A program made the translations under genes and the position numbers. Shown here in pieces: positions 49,229 to 58,710 of a stretch of 64,000 nucleotides of DNA. Position 1 is the first letter of the stretch. The number at the start of each line of letters is the position of its first letter. The notes beneath the pieces were generated by a model that had not been told where the DNA came from, searched no databases, and worked only from the letters and a program-made list of their open reading frames with translations. The stretch is from Bacillota bacterium (GTDB lineage Bacteria; Bacillota; Dethiobacteria; DTU022), in contig JAKOVL010000103.1 of assembly GCA_029782095.1 (NCBI GenBank), positions 1 through 64,000 on the forward strand, read 5' to 3'.

Positions 49229-50236
49229 TCAAGCAGGGCCGGAATTCTGCCTGAGAATAGCAAAGGGGCCAATGACAGCGCCATCTTCCAGGACGCAGTT
49301 TTCCACTACAGATTGGCGCAATACGACGTGGTCTCCCAGGCGGGCATTTTTCAGATGAGAACCGGGGCCAATGGTGCATGACTTTCCTATCTCCGTGTCT
49401 CCCTCAATTACGGTCTGCGGCCATATTACCGTATCCGCTCCGATGCGCACTCCGTAGTCAATATAGACGCTGTCCGGGTCGATCATCGTTACACCCTGCA
49501 GCATGAGCTGCCTGTTTATGCGGCCCCGTAAAACTGCTGCCGCCTCCGCCAGTTGAGCCCGATTATTTATCCCCAGGCCGATGCGATAGTCGCCAAGCTG
49601 GTACGTTCCGACCTGGTGACCGTTCTCCGTCAGCAGGGATATAACATCGGTAAGATAAAATTCCCCCTGGGAGTTGTCCGCTGAAATCCGGGGGAGAAAG
49701 CGTCTCAGCAAGGCCAAGTCAAAACAATAGGTGCCGGCATTAACCTCCGACACCTGCTTTTGCGATGGAGAGGCGTCTCTCTCTTCAACAATACGGCTCA
49801 CCCGTCCGGCGCTATCCTTGATAATACGGCCGTACCCCGTAGGGTCCGGCAACACTGCGGTCATGATTGTCGCTGCATTGCTGCCGTGCGCTTCTAGCAG
49901 GCCCTTAAGCTGAGCTTCACCTAAAAGGGGAGTATCGCCGCAAAGCACCAGCAGCTGCCCCTCCTCAGGTAAAAGGGGCAAAGCTTGCATCAGGGCATCC
50001 CCTGTGCCCAGCTGCCGCTCTTGTAAAACATAGCGCCAGCGGGGCCCCATGGCCGCTTTCACCTGAGCGGCGCCTCGCCCGATCACCACGATCACTTCAC
50101 AGGCCGCCGCTGCGGCACTGTGCAGAATATAGTCGAGCATCGGACGACCACAGAGCGGATGCAGCACCTTGGGCAGCTGTGAATGCATCCTTTTCCCTTC
50201 GCCCGCCGCCAATACTACCGCCCAGCGCTGACCCAT
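49229..50236 (-). CDS. glmU: UDP-N-acetylglucosamine pyrophosphorylase (GlmU), truncated within the LbH acetyltransferase domain
   Basis: 335 aa; VVLAAGEGKRMHSQLPKVLHPLCGRPM, complete uridyltransferase domain. Ends at IGPFAILRQNSGPA* where full-length GlmU continues ~120 aa. Confidence 0.88.
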   Translation of the reverse strand: MGQRWAVVLAAGEGKRMHSQLPKVLHPLCGRPMLDYILHSAAAAACEVIVVIGRGAAQVKAAMGPRWRYVLQERQLGTGDALMQALPLLPEEGQLLVLCGDTPLLGEAQLKGLLEAHGSNAATIMTAVLPDPTGYGRIIKDSAGRVSRIVEERDASPSQKQVSEVNAGTYCFDLALLRRFLPRISADNSQGEFYLTDVISLLTENGHQVGTYQLGDYRIGLGINNRAQLAEAAAVLRGRINRQLMLQGVTMIDPDSVYIDYGVRIGADTVIWPQTVIEGDTEIGKSCTIGPGSHLKNARLGDHVVLRQSVVENCVLEDGAVIGPFAILRQNSGPA

Positions 50237-50380
50237 AGCATCGCCTCCCCAGCATGCTTACTCCAACATTATACTACAGAAAGCGGGGAGGTCCAAAGCG
50301 CAATTCAGCAGCCGGAAGCTGCTAGCAGGAATTAAGAATGACCTGCTTCTGACCTAAAAATTTCTGGCTGTCACGCGCAG

Positions 50381-50656
50381 TCAACTCAATACACTTTCTT
50401 TTTCCAGCTCCTTGTTGTATGTCTCCAGGATCGCCATCTGTATTTTCTGCCTGGTCTCCGAGTTGATGGGGTGGGCTATGTCTTTAAACTCACCGCTGGG
50501 CGTACGCTTGCTGGGCATGGCAACGAACAGACCGCTATTGCCTTCGATGACACGGATATCATGAACAACAAACTGATCGTTTAAGGTGATGGATACAATG
50601 GCTCTCATTTTACCTTCCTGGCTGAGCCTTCTGATGCGGACATCTGTTACTTTCAC
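50381..50656 (-). CDS. spoVG: Septation regulator SpoVG
   Basis: [63 protein letters not shown]. Probable GTG start at 50656 (track start 50665). Confidence 0.95.
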   Translation of the reverse strand: MKVTDVRIRRLSQEGKMRAIVSITLNDQFVVHDIRVIEGNSGLFVAMPSKRTPSGEFKDIAHPINSETRQKIQMAILETYNKELEKESVLS

Positions 50657-50811
50657 CGTTACCACCTTCCCGGTTTAAATTAACAAAAGGCTGCCCCATT
50701 TCTTAATAATGAAAACAATTCAATGATTTAAATAAAAAATCCTTCTTTCTGGAGAAAAAATTCACGAACATCCCCTGGAAAAACTAATTTGCCCGGGAGC
50801 TGTTGCTTATA

Positions 50812-51591
50812 TCAGGCCCTGCTGCGCCCGCAAATAGCCTTGCGAATAACCGCAAGATCGCTCGGTTTATCGACGTCAGTGCCAATAGCCACCAGGTCGC
50901 AGGGTACGGCCCGGGCTTTCAGGAGCATCAGTTCAGACATCTTCTGCTCCAGGTCGGCCACCTTGAGGCGCCGCAGGAAAAACTTGATGATAAACAGGGG
51001 AGGCAGCATCCGCAGCAGTTTTAACGGCTTTTTCCGGGAGGCGATAAAAATTTCCAGGCGATGCCGGTTGTTAAAGAACCAGGCCGGTTTAAGCAGGACA
51101 ATATTCCCCCCGGTAAAGGTGCCCTCCTGCAGGCGCACATAAGTGCGCTTTGTTTCGGGGAACCGGCCTTCACAGCTCTCCCGGCTTAAAATAGGGTAAT
51201 AAAAATCTGCATCAAAGGGTTCACAAAGCTTCAAGAACGCCTCCACCACGACTTCATCCAGCAGCGGAATATCACCGCTAACAATGAGACAGTGCTGTGT
51301 TTGTTCGACCGCGGCCAGGCCGGCGGCAGCATTATCAAGCATAGAACCTGCTTCCGGAATCAGGGTAAAGGAATAGCCTGCTTTCTGCAGCTCGCTCAAA
51401 TCTTCAACCGGGCCTACAACAACGATATTTTTAATGGACGGGGCACGGGAAAGCCCTTCCAGGATATACGCCAGCAGCGGTTTACCGTTTATCGGGATAA
51501 AAGCCTTGTTAGCAACACCTTCCTGTTCTGCAAGTGATTCCCCCTTGCCTCCCCCGGCCATAACCAGTGCATCAAACACTTTCTCCACCAT
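50812..51591 (-). CDS. MobA-like NTP transferase family protein
   Basis: 259 aa; DALVMAGGGKGESLAEQEGVANKAFIPINGKPLLAYILEGL nucleotidyltransferase motif. Confidence 0.82.
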   Translation of the reverse strand: MVEKVFDALVMAGGGKGESLAEQEGVANKAFIPINGKPLLAYILEGLSRAPSIKNIVVVGPVEDLSELQKAGYSFTLIPEAGSMLDNAAAGLAAVEQTQHCLIVSGDIPLLDEVVVEAFLKLCEPFDADFYYPILSRESCEGRFPETKRTYVRLQEGTFTGGNIVLLKPAWFFNNRHRLEIFIASRKKPLKLLRMLPPLFIIKFFLRRLKVADLEQKMSELMLLKARAVPCDLVAIGTDVDKPSDLAVIRKAICGRSRA

Positions 51592-52474
51592 CCTTTCTCA
51601 TATTGCCCGGAACAGTCCAGCAAAGAAAAGCGCGGACACCTTCTTCCTGTAAAGAACGTACGGCCATGGACGCCGTTAAATATGAGCCCACAAGGGCGAA
51701 AACAGAAGGGCCGCTCCCCGACATGGCCGGGGAAAGGCCCATTTCTTTAAGCCTATGCTTAAGTGCAGCCACGGGAGCACAGACAGGCAGCACGGCTTCT
51801 TCCAGGGTATTGACAGATTCTCTTTGAAACCACAACCCTATTCTAGCACAGTCCCCTTCTTTAATCGCCCTTGCCAGGTCATTAACCGGCGGTGCTGATA
51901 GCCGGTGCAAAACCAGAGAACGATAAACCGACGGGGTGGACAGCCTTAACCCGGCTGGAACAGCCACAACAACCCAGTGAAAAGGCAGTGGGGGCAGCGG
52001 GTTGAGTATTTCGCCCCTTCCCGAGACCTGGACTGTGCCCCCGTACAGGCAGAAGGGAACATCGGAGCCAAGCTGCGCTCCCAGATCCAGCAGTTTGTGA
52101 AGACTAAAATTTAAACTCCAAAAGCGATTCAAGGCTAAAAGGGCTGCAGCTGCATCGCTGCTGCCCCCGCCCAGGCCCGCCTCTACCGGGATTTGCTTAA
52201 ATAAGGTGAGTCTGACGCCGGGAAGCCTGCGGTCCGCTTCCTGCGACAGCAGCGCTGCCGCCCGCCATACAAGATTATCCTCACCGACCAGGGATGGCTC
52301 CGTACAAAAAAATTCCCACCCCTCACCCGGGCGCGGCGTTAAGACCAGGGTGTCGGACAGAGAAACCTGCTGCATGATCGAATTGAGATCATGGTATCCG
52401 TCGGCCCGCCGCCCCAATACAGCCAGCCCCAGGTTTATTTTAGCCGGTGCTTTAATGGTGATACTTCTGGCCAT
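51572..52474 (-). CDS. ispE: 4-diphosphocytidyl-2-C-methyl-D-erythritol kinase
   Basis: MARSITIKAPAKINLGLAVLGRRADGYHDLNSIMQQV; PVEAGLGGGSSDAAAAL. Start corrected from 52573 to ATG 52474, which removes the overlap with cphA. Confidence 0.95.
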   Translation of the reverse strand: MARSITIKAPAKINLGLAVLGRRADGYHDLNSIMQQVSLSDTLVLTPRPGEGWEFFCTEPSLVGEDNLVWRAAALLSQEADRRLPGVRLTLFKQIPVEAGLGGGSSDAAAALLALNRFWSLNFSLHKLLDLGAQLGSDVPFCLYGGTVQVSGRGEILNPLPPLPFHWVVVAVPAGLRLSTPSVYRSLVLHRLSAPPVNDLARAIKEGDCARIGLWFQRESVNTLEEAVLPVCAPVAALKHRLKEMGLSPAMSGSGPSVFALVGSYLTASMAVRSLQEEGVRAFLCWTVPGNMRKDGGESV

Positions 52475-52529
52475 CAAAATAAATTTCTTGATTAATGGAA
52501 GATATCCTGCTAAAACTGCCGGACAGTAG

Positions 52530-55220
52530 TTATTTTGCCACACCGGTCCCGGCAGAGCAGCGAAGCGAACCATTTTCGACTGCGGCGGCGCCTGCGGAAC
52601 CCGGCCTGCCTGCTTCTTCTTTCAGTTCACTCTGCAGCAGCTTTTCAATGGGCTCCCTGTTTTCATAGAAGACAACCAGGAGATCGCCTTCTTCCAGCAA
52701 AGACAGTCCATAGCTCACCGCCTCCAGCTCATTCAAGACAATGTCAATTTGCCCGGGCCTGGAGCCGCCATTAATGCAGCCTTCCCGGAGCAGCCGGGCC
52801 GTTTCGCCCGGTGCACGGCCCCGCAAGTCACTATCTTCTTTGATGATGACCCTCTCAAGAAAAGGGGCGCAAACCTGCCCGCACTGCCTGATTAAAGCAT
52901 CATTACGGTCCCCTGGAACCCCGATTACCCCCAGCAGACGCCGGCCTCCCAGGCGGCTGGCATAGTGAAGGGTGGCTTTCATGGCGGCGGGATTATGGCC
53001 ATAGTCGAGAAGCAGGCGGCGATCGCCCTTTAAATGGTAGAGATTAAGACGTCCAGGGTTCTGTTCCGGTGAAGAAAAAAAGGTGGCAATCCCCCTGGCT
53101 ACAACATTGCGGGGCACTTTCATGGCCAGGGCCGCTGCGGCTGCCGCCAGGACATTTTGCAGCTGATGCAGGGCCAGGCCCTGTTCAGTTAGGGGGATAT
53201 TCCTTACTGCAATTAACCTTTGCCAGCGGCTGCCGCAAACCCAGTAAAGAAACCCGCCACGAACCGTCATCCCGGTTCCTCCGCTGGTAAGATGGCGCAG
53301 CAGCGCCAGGTTGTCATCAGTTAAAGCAAAAAGAATAACCGGTGCAGCAGCACGGGGCATCATTTTTAAAACATTCGGATCATCCGCATTCAAGACTACT
53401 GCGCCGCTAGAATCTACTGTTTCCACCAGCAGCGATTTAACGAACACCAGATCTTCGATGGACTCCAACCCATCCTGCCCGAGGTGATCCTCGCTAATAT
53501 TGGTTATGATCGCCACATCACTGCGATCGTAACCCAGCCCGCCACGGATAATCCCGCCGCGGGCCGTTTCCAGCACAGCTGCCTCTACAGCCGGATCTTC
53601 CAGAACCATGCGCGCACTTAAGGGGCCCGTGGTGTCGCCTTTGCAGATGCAATTTTCCCCGATATAAACTCCACCGGTTACAGCCAGCCCTACTGTTTTT
53701 CCCGTTTGCTTTAAGATGTGGGCCAGCAAGCGGGCGGTTGTTGTTTTGCCGTTAGTGCCGGAAACAGCGGCAATGGGAATACGCCCGTTGGATTTAGCGG
53801 GAAAGAGCATATCCAGGATCGGTGCGGCCACATTGCGTCCCTTGCCCCTGGAGGGGTACAGGTGCATGCGAATCCCCGGAGCTGCATTTACCTCGATCAC
53901 CGCCCCTTCTTCCCCTTTAACCGGGGAGGCTATATCAGGTGTGACCAGGTCAATTCCGGCCACATCCAGGCCTATTGCCGCCGCCGCCCTTTCAGCTAAA
54001 AGCGCATTGGCGGGATGAACTTTAAAAGTAACGTCCCAGGCGGTCCCTCCGGTGCTTAAATTTGCATTTTCACGCAGCAGCACTTTTTCACCCTTGGCGG
54101 GCCGGGAGTGAACATTTTTCCCTTGCCGGGCCAAGACCGCCAGAGCTTCCCGATCCAGTTCTATCCGGGTCAGGGGGCGGGCATGGCCGATACCCCGCCG
54201 TGAATCAGCGTTTACCTTCTCTACCAGCTGGGCAATGGTGCTAAAGCCGTCGCCGCACACCTGCGCCGGAAGCCGCCTGGCCGCTGCGACCATCCGCCCT
54301 GCCACAACGAGAAGGCGGTAATGCCTGCCGGTAATATACTTTTCAACCATGACGCGGGAGCTGTAGCAGCGGGCCAGGCGATAAGCTTCAGCCACTGCTG
54401 CCGGTGCAGTTAGGTTTAATGATACTCCCTTTCCCTGGTTGCCATCGCAGGGTTTAACCACCACGGGACCGCCGAGCTTCTCCGCCGCTATAACGGCCTG
54501 GCGTTCGCTCATCACAACTTCACCCCTGGGAGTGGGAATCCCCGCACGCTCCAGCAGCTCTTTGGCCCTGCACTTATCCCCGGCCAGATCTGCGGCCAGG
54601 CAGCTGGTTTCTGAGGTCAAAGTAGCCTGGATTTTTTTCTGAGCAGCACCGTATCCCAGCAGCAGCAAGCTGGTACCCTCCTGCAGAAAAGTTACAGGGA
54701 TTTGACGCCGTTTGGCTTCGGCTACAATGGCGGCCGTGCTGGGTCCCGGCTCAAAGCGCTGCCTGATCCGATCCACTCTTTCTTCCAGTCCGTCCAGTGA
54801 AAACTCTTTGCCGGACAGCAGCGCATTGCACAGGTTTACGGCCATGTGGCACAGATATAAAGAAGGCCGAAAACTGGTATATTCAATAATAATCTCCACC
54901 ATGCCCGGTTTAGGGCCGGTCAAAGTTTTGCCATATCCTGTAGCCATGCCGCATTGGTGCATCAGCTCCAGGATAACATGCTCCAGGATATGGCCGGGAT
55001 ATGTCCCTTCGCGCAGTCTCTCCAGAAAGCCTCCCGGATAGCCGCGGCTGCAGCGATGCGAGCGCAGCGAAGGCAATAAACCCAGCAGGCTGGTGCAGAA
55101 ACCTTCCAGGTCGCGAGAATTTTTCGAAGCTGCGTCTTCCAGGTCCACAATGAGCCTGATAATGGGACGGTAACAGTAGATATTGGGGCCTTCCACGGCA
55201 TGGACTTCTACAATTTTCAT
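52530..55220 (-). CDS. cphA: Cyanophycin synthetase
   Basis: 896 aa; ATP-grasp domain (GGPVVVKPCDGNQGKGVSLNL) plus Mur ligase domain (AVSGTNGKTTTARLLAHIL), N-terminal CphA domain. Confidence 0.95.
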   Translation of the reverse strand: MKIVEVHAVEGPNIYCYRPIIRLIVDLEDAASKNSRDLEGFCTSLLGLLPSLRSHRCSRGYPGGFLERLREGTYPGHILEHVILELMHQCGMATGYGKTLTGPKPGMVEIIIEYTSFRPSLYLCHMAVNLCNALLSGKEFSLDGLEERVDRIRQRFEPGPSTAAIVAEAKRRQIPVTFLQEGTSLLLLGYGAAQKKIQATLTSETSCLAADLAGDKCRAKELLERAGIPTPRGEVVMSERQAVIAAEKLGGPVVVKPCDGNQGKGVSLNLTAPAAVAEAYRLARCYSSRVMVEKYITGRHYRLLVVAGRMVAAARRLPAQVCGDGFSTIAQLVEKVNADSRRGIGHARPLTRIELDREALAVLARQGKNVHSRPAKGEKVLLRENANLSTGGTAWDVTFKVHPANALLAERAAAAIGLDVAGIDLVTPDIASPVKGEEGAVIEVNAAPGIRMHLYPSRGKGRNVAAPILDMLFPAKSNGRIPIAAVSGTNGKTTTARLLAHILKQTGKTVGLAVTGGVYIGENCICKGDTTGPLSARMVLEDPAVEAAVLETARGGIIRGGLGYDRSDVAIITNISEDHLGQDGLESIEDLVFVKSLLVETVDSSGAVVLNADDPNVLKMMPRAAAPVILFALTDDNLALLRHLTSGGTGMTVRGGFLYWVCGSRWQRLIAVRNIPLTEQGLALHQLQNVLAAAAAALAMKVPRNVVARGIATFFSSPEQNPGRLNLYHLKGDRRLLLDYGHNPAAMKATLHYASRLGGRRLLGVIGVPGDRNDALIRQCGQVCAPFLERVIIKEDSDLRGRAPGETARLLREGCINGGSRPGQIDIVLNELEAVSYGLSLLEEGDLLVVFYENREPIEKLLQSELKEEAGRPGSAGAAAVENGSLRCSAGTGVAK

Positions 55221-55298
55221 GAATCCTTTTCACCTGCCGAGACTATGGTGGGCTGGTTAAAGGCAAGGGGAGCGAGCATTGACTTTTACTCTCCTTTT

Positions 55299-56093
55299 TT
55301 ACGGTGCGTAAATCCGATGGTGCAGCAGGTCAAAACGGGAGCCTCGTGCCAGGATATGTATCTGCAGCGGTGATAGGGTCAGCGTTTCCCGGGGGGCAGT
55401 CTCTGAAACATTTGTATGTGCCAATATGCTGCCATCAATAATGGTTATGCCATTCGAACCAATTACTTCAAGCCACCGCCTTTCACTGATCACGACAGCG
55501 GTATCTTCATCAATACCCATGCCCAATAAGCCCGGATTCAAGGCTACAGCGGCGATCAAACGGCCAAAACGGCCCCGCTGGGCAAAATGCTGATCGATTA
55601 ACAGGTGCGGTAAAAATCCTAAGCCCGGAGACATCTGAATCTGCCCTCTCTGGGGAGGCTGCTCGGCGCTGCCGCCTATGATCATGGTCCCGCTCATGGC
55701 GGCCGCCCCGGCGCTTGTGCCGGCTACGATTAAGCCGTTTTCAAAGCGCTCTTTGATCTTTTTCATGAGCGTTGTACCGCCCAGAATGCTGGTCAGGCGC
55801 AACTGGTCGCCTCCCGTTATAAAAACCACCGCTGCTTCCTGTACGACAGCGGCTGAAGATGGATCGAAGGCGGCGGCTCTGGAAGAAACCTTTAAAACAC
55901 GCACGGATTCAGCGCCCAGCTCTTTAAAAATTTTTTCATAATCCCGGCCGGCTCCGGCAGGATCTGCAGCTGCTGCGGCCACAACAGCTACCCGCGGCTT
56001 TTTTTCCGGCGCCAGCCGGACTACTGTTTTTAAGATAGTGCAATGCCTCTCGTGGTCTTCCGCTCCGCCAATAACCACCAGTTTGCCGGCCAT
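55299..56093 (-). CDS. cphB: Cyanophycinase (S51-like peptidase)
   Basis: 264 aa; VVIGGAEDHE, FITGGDQLRL, GTSAGAAAMSGTMI, GLGFLPHLLIDQHFAQRGRFGRLIAAV. Confidence 0.95.
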   Translation of the reverse strand: MAGKLVVIGGAEDHERHCTILKTVVRLAPEKKPRVAVVAAAAADPAGAGRDYEKIFKELGAESVRVLKVSSRAAAFDPSSAAVVQEAAVVFITGGDQLRLTSILGGTTLMKKIKERFENGLIVAGTSAGAAAMSGTMIIGGSAEQPPQRGQIQMSPGLGFLPHLLIDQHFAQRGRFGRLIAAVALNPGLLGMGIDEDTAVVISERRWLEVIGSNGITIIDGSILAHTNVSETAPRETLTLSPLQIHILARGSRFDLLHHRIYAP

Positions 56094-56443
56094 GTTTGCC
56101 TGCCCTTCAATGTTGCTTTGTACTTTTTTATCCTTTTCCGTACAAGGTTGTCTTATACATGAAAAGGTAAATCTACCGGCCCATTTTCATGATGGCTTCC
56201 GGTAAGCAATGGTAGATGCACCCTTGCCCGGCCCACATCTGCCTGGCGCCGCTCCTGTTTGTCAGTCCTTTACCCACGCTGGCGGTGGATGTCCTTGCCA
56301 ATGCCAATCCGCTTGGTTGGTTCAAGCCCACACCTGGAGTTCTATTGGTTGTCGGCCTGTGTCCACACCGGAGCACAATTACCGGGGCTGTTCCCAAAAG
56401 TGAGTTGTCGCAGCATTATTTGTGTGAGAAAAAATTTAGTAAA

Positions 56444-56467
56444 GGGGCTGCCCTTTCGGTCAGCCCC
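56444..56467 (-). terminator. Terminator-like hairpin downstream of the SASP gene
   Basis: Minus strand GGGGCTGACCGAAAGGGCAGCCCCTTTACTAAATTTTTT. Confidence 0.6.
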
Positions 56468-56478
56468 CGTCCACCTGT

Positions 56479-56652
56479 TCAGCTTTTCAGGAGAGTCTGT
56501 TCGGCGCGTTCAATTGCTTTTCTTACCAAGTTGCCGCACTGCCTTGAGGTTACACTACCCCAGCCTTCTTGTTTTACCAGGTCCAGAACCCCCAACTCGG
56601 CCGCAATCTCGTATTTGAGCGCCTCTGACATCACGGGACGCCTCCGCGGCAT
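56479..56652 (-). CDS. Small acid-soluble spore protein, alpha/beta-type (57 aa; absent from the supplied ORF track)
   Basis: My translation: MPRRRPVMSEALKYEIAAELGVLDLVKQEGWGSVTSRQCGNLVRKAIERAEQTLLKS*. EIAxELG and SRxxGxxVRxAIExAE motifs; RBS AAAGGAGG 7 nt upstream; position next to veg as for sspF. Confidence 0.88.
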   Translation of the reverse strand: MPRRRPVMSEALKYEIAAELGVLDLVKQEGWGSVTSRQCGNLVRKAIERAEQTLLKS

Positions 56653-56890
56653 CCGCATCCCTCCTTTAATCTTGATCAGGTGGCGCTACTAGCTATGTGC
56701 AAAACGGCTGGAAATAAAACAAGGTTTCAGTGGAGGGCAAGTCAGCTTCTGAAAACTCTTGCGCAAATTTTACAATAAAAAAAGCCGGGATGGACCGGCT
56801 GTCCCTTCCGGCTTTTCTTGAATCTTTCATCAGATCGAGACTTTAATGGAGGTGCAGTATTTCCGGCTGTCCTGGCTGCCCTGCATGATT

Positions 56891-57154
56891 TTACATACTA
56901 GCGGAGCGGCGCCGAACTTCCTCGCCAAAACTCAACTCAACGGTCTCGGTTAGCACGTCGGCGTAGCTGAAAGAGAGGCGTTGAAAATAATTTTGCTCAT
57001 CTACTCTAATTACAAAAATAGAAGGATAGATGCTTTCCAGTATTCCTTCTTTTTCGTAAGTCTTTCTACGACCGCGGTTGGCTTTTAGTTTGATCCGTTC
57101 CCCCACGTGAGGCTCAAGCTTTTTACGTATTTCAACTAAGACATCTGCCGCCAC
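56891..57154 (-). CDS. veg: Veg protein
   Basis: 87 aa; VGERIKLKANRGRRKTYEKEGILESIYPSIFVIRV; synteny. Confidence 0.94.
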   Translation of the reverse strand: MAADVLVEIRKKLEPHVGERIKLKANRGRRKTYEKEGILESIYPSIFVIRVDEQNYFQRLSFSYADVLTETVELSFGEEVRRRSASM

Positions 57155-57263
57155 CTAAAAAACCACCTTATAATTAATCTAACTTTAATTTTAACATAAA
57201 ATCGACATTTTTGTCAAGATAAGCGGGAAATGTAGCGTTACGCGGCACAGCTTGGACGAAGCA

Positions 57264-57761
57264 TTATTTGGTAAAGCGATCGGCAACCGTGGTAGCCCCG
57301 TAGGAATCCGGCTTGATGCGGGCATCATAGCCGCTGCCAATAACCATGCCCACAACTTCTTTAATAATCTCCCTGGTTTCACCTTTTTCTCCCACGTCAA
57401 GGTGAATCTCTATATTCATGTCGCTATGGCCGTTTTCAGCCAATTTCTCCGTAAGCCTTGTCGCCACTTCCAGGCTGAGAAAGGTCTCATAGTAAATGCG
57501 CTGCCTTAGACTTTCCATGTAGCGGGTTTTTTTCTTGTGAAAATAGAAGCGGCCCCCCTTGCCTACACGGTGGGCTATGATTGCGGTAACAAAAATAACG
57601 CAGTTATTTTGAAAGGAATGAGAGTCACTGCCAATAATCAATTTATATTTGTCTTCAGGAAATTGATTAGTGTATTGAACAAGATCCTGAAACACATCCA
57701 GGAAAGTCATCTCACCCCGGCTGGGACTGTAGAAGTTCATGGCTCCGACCTTTCCCTTCAT
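57264..57761 (-). CDS. YkuK family (DUF458) ribonuclease H-like protein
   Basis: MNFYSPSRGEMTFLDVFQDLVQYTNQFPEDKYKLIIGSDSHSFQNNCVIFVTAI; VTGMVIGSGYDARIKPDSYGATTVADRFTK-type ending. Start may be the internal ATG near 57740. Confidence 0.87.
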   Translation of the reverse strand: MKGKVGAMNFYSPSRGEMTFLDVFQDLVQYTNQFPEDKYKLIIGSDSHSFQNNCVIFVTAIIAHRVGKGGRFYFHKKKTRYMESLRQRIYYETFLSLEVATRLTEKLAENGHSDMNIEIHLDVGEKGETREIIKEVVGMVIGSGYDARIKPDSYGATTVADRFTK

Positions 57762-57791
57762 AAATTCGCCCGGGAATCAACTCAAGATCGG

Positions 57792-58682
57792 TCAAAAAAA
57801 ACGATTTTGTTCACGCATATAATTATATAGGATTCGAGTTAGCTTTGCAAACTGGTCAACGGAGAGAAGCTCAGGGCGGGTGGCCGGTTCTATGGATGCC
57901 TGCGCCAGCAAGGTTGAGAGTATTTCCTTGCCCCAGGGGAAAATATTGGACAGGGAGTTAAGCAAGGTCTTGCGACGTAGTTGAAACGCACCCTTCACTA
58001 TACGCCAGAGAAGTGCTTCTTCACCCGGAAGGAGCAGCGGAGGGCGCGGTGCAAGCATGATCACCGCCGAATCTACTTCCGGCCGGGGCCAAAAAACTCG
58101 TCTCGAAACATTAAATAAAAATGTGCCGCTGCAGTAATAGCGGCAAAGTACTGACAAGCTGCCATAGCCTGCATCCCCCGGCTCTGCCAGAAGCCGCTGA
58201 GCCACCTCTTTTTGAAACATTAATACCGCCCGGGCAAAAGGAAATCTTTGCTCAAAAATACGGTACATTAAGGTTGACGAAAGATAATAAGGCAGGTTGG
58301 ATACCAGCTTAACCGGTGTGCCGGGAGGAAAATATTCATTTGCCAGCGCAATAAAATCAGCTTTCAGGGCGTCCCCGGAAATTACGGCAACCCGGCTAAA
58401 GGGACGCAGCACCTCTGCCAGCAGCCGCACCAGCCCCTGATCTAGCTCCAGGGCGAGAATTCGTCCTTCTCCCCGGGCCAACTCTGCGGTTAAAGTCCCT
58501 AATCCGGGACCAATTTCCAGAACGCCTTCGCCGGGTTCGACTTCGGCAGCGGCAATAATTTTTTGAACAATGTTGCGGTCGATTAAAAAGTTCTGGCCCA
58601 GGCCCTTCTGCGGCCTCAACCCGTACTGTGACATTATGGCCATGACCTCCCGGGGAGAGGTCAAATTATATTTTACCTTCAT
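57792..58682 (-). CDS. rsmA: 16S rRNA (adenine1518/1519-N6) dimethyltransferase
   Basis: 296 aa; GLRPQKGLGQNFLIDRNIVQKII, LEIGPGLGTLT, LVSNLPYYLSS. Confidence 0.97.
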   Translation of the reverse strand: MKVKYNLTSPREVMAIMSQYGLRPQKGLGQNFLIDRNIVQKIIAAAEVEPGEGVLEIGPGLGTLTAELARGEGRILALELDQGLVRLLAEVLRPFSRVAVISGDALKADFIALANEYFPPGTPVKLVSNLPYYLSSTLMYRIFEQRFPFARAVLMFQKEVAQRLLAEPGDAGYGSLSVLCRYYCSGTFLFNVSRRVFWPRPEVDSAVIMLAPRPPLLLPGEEALLWRIVKGAFQLRRKTLLNSLSNIFPWGKEILSTLLAQASIEPATRPELLSVDQFAKLTRILYNYMREQNRFF

Positions 58683-58710
58683 CTTTTTTCTACTCCGCAG
58701 CCGGTCTCTG

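Noticed and set aside
56173-56403. ORFs 56173..56397 (-) and 56209..56403 (+) as genes
   Set aside because: Mutually overlapping on opposite strands, no good RBS or recognisable family; kept only as an unexplained gap.
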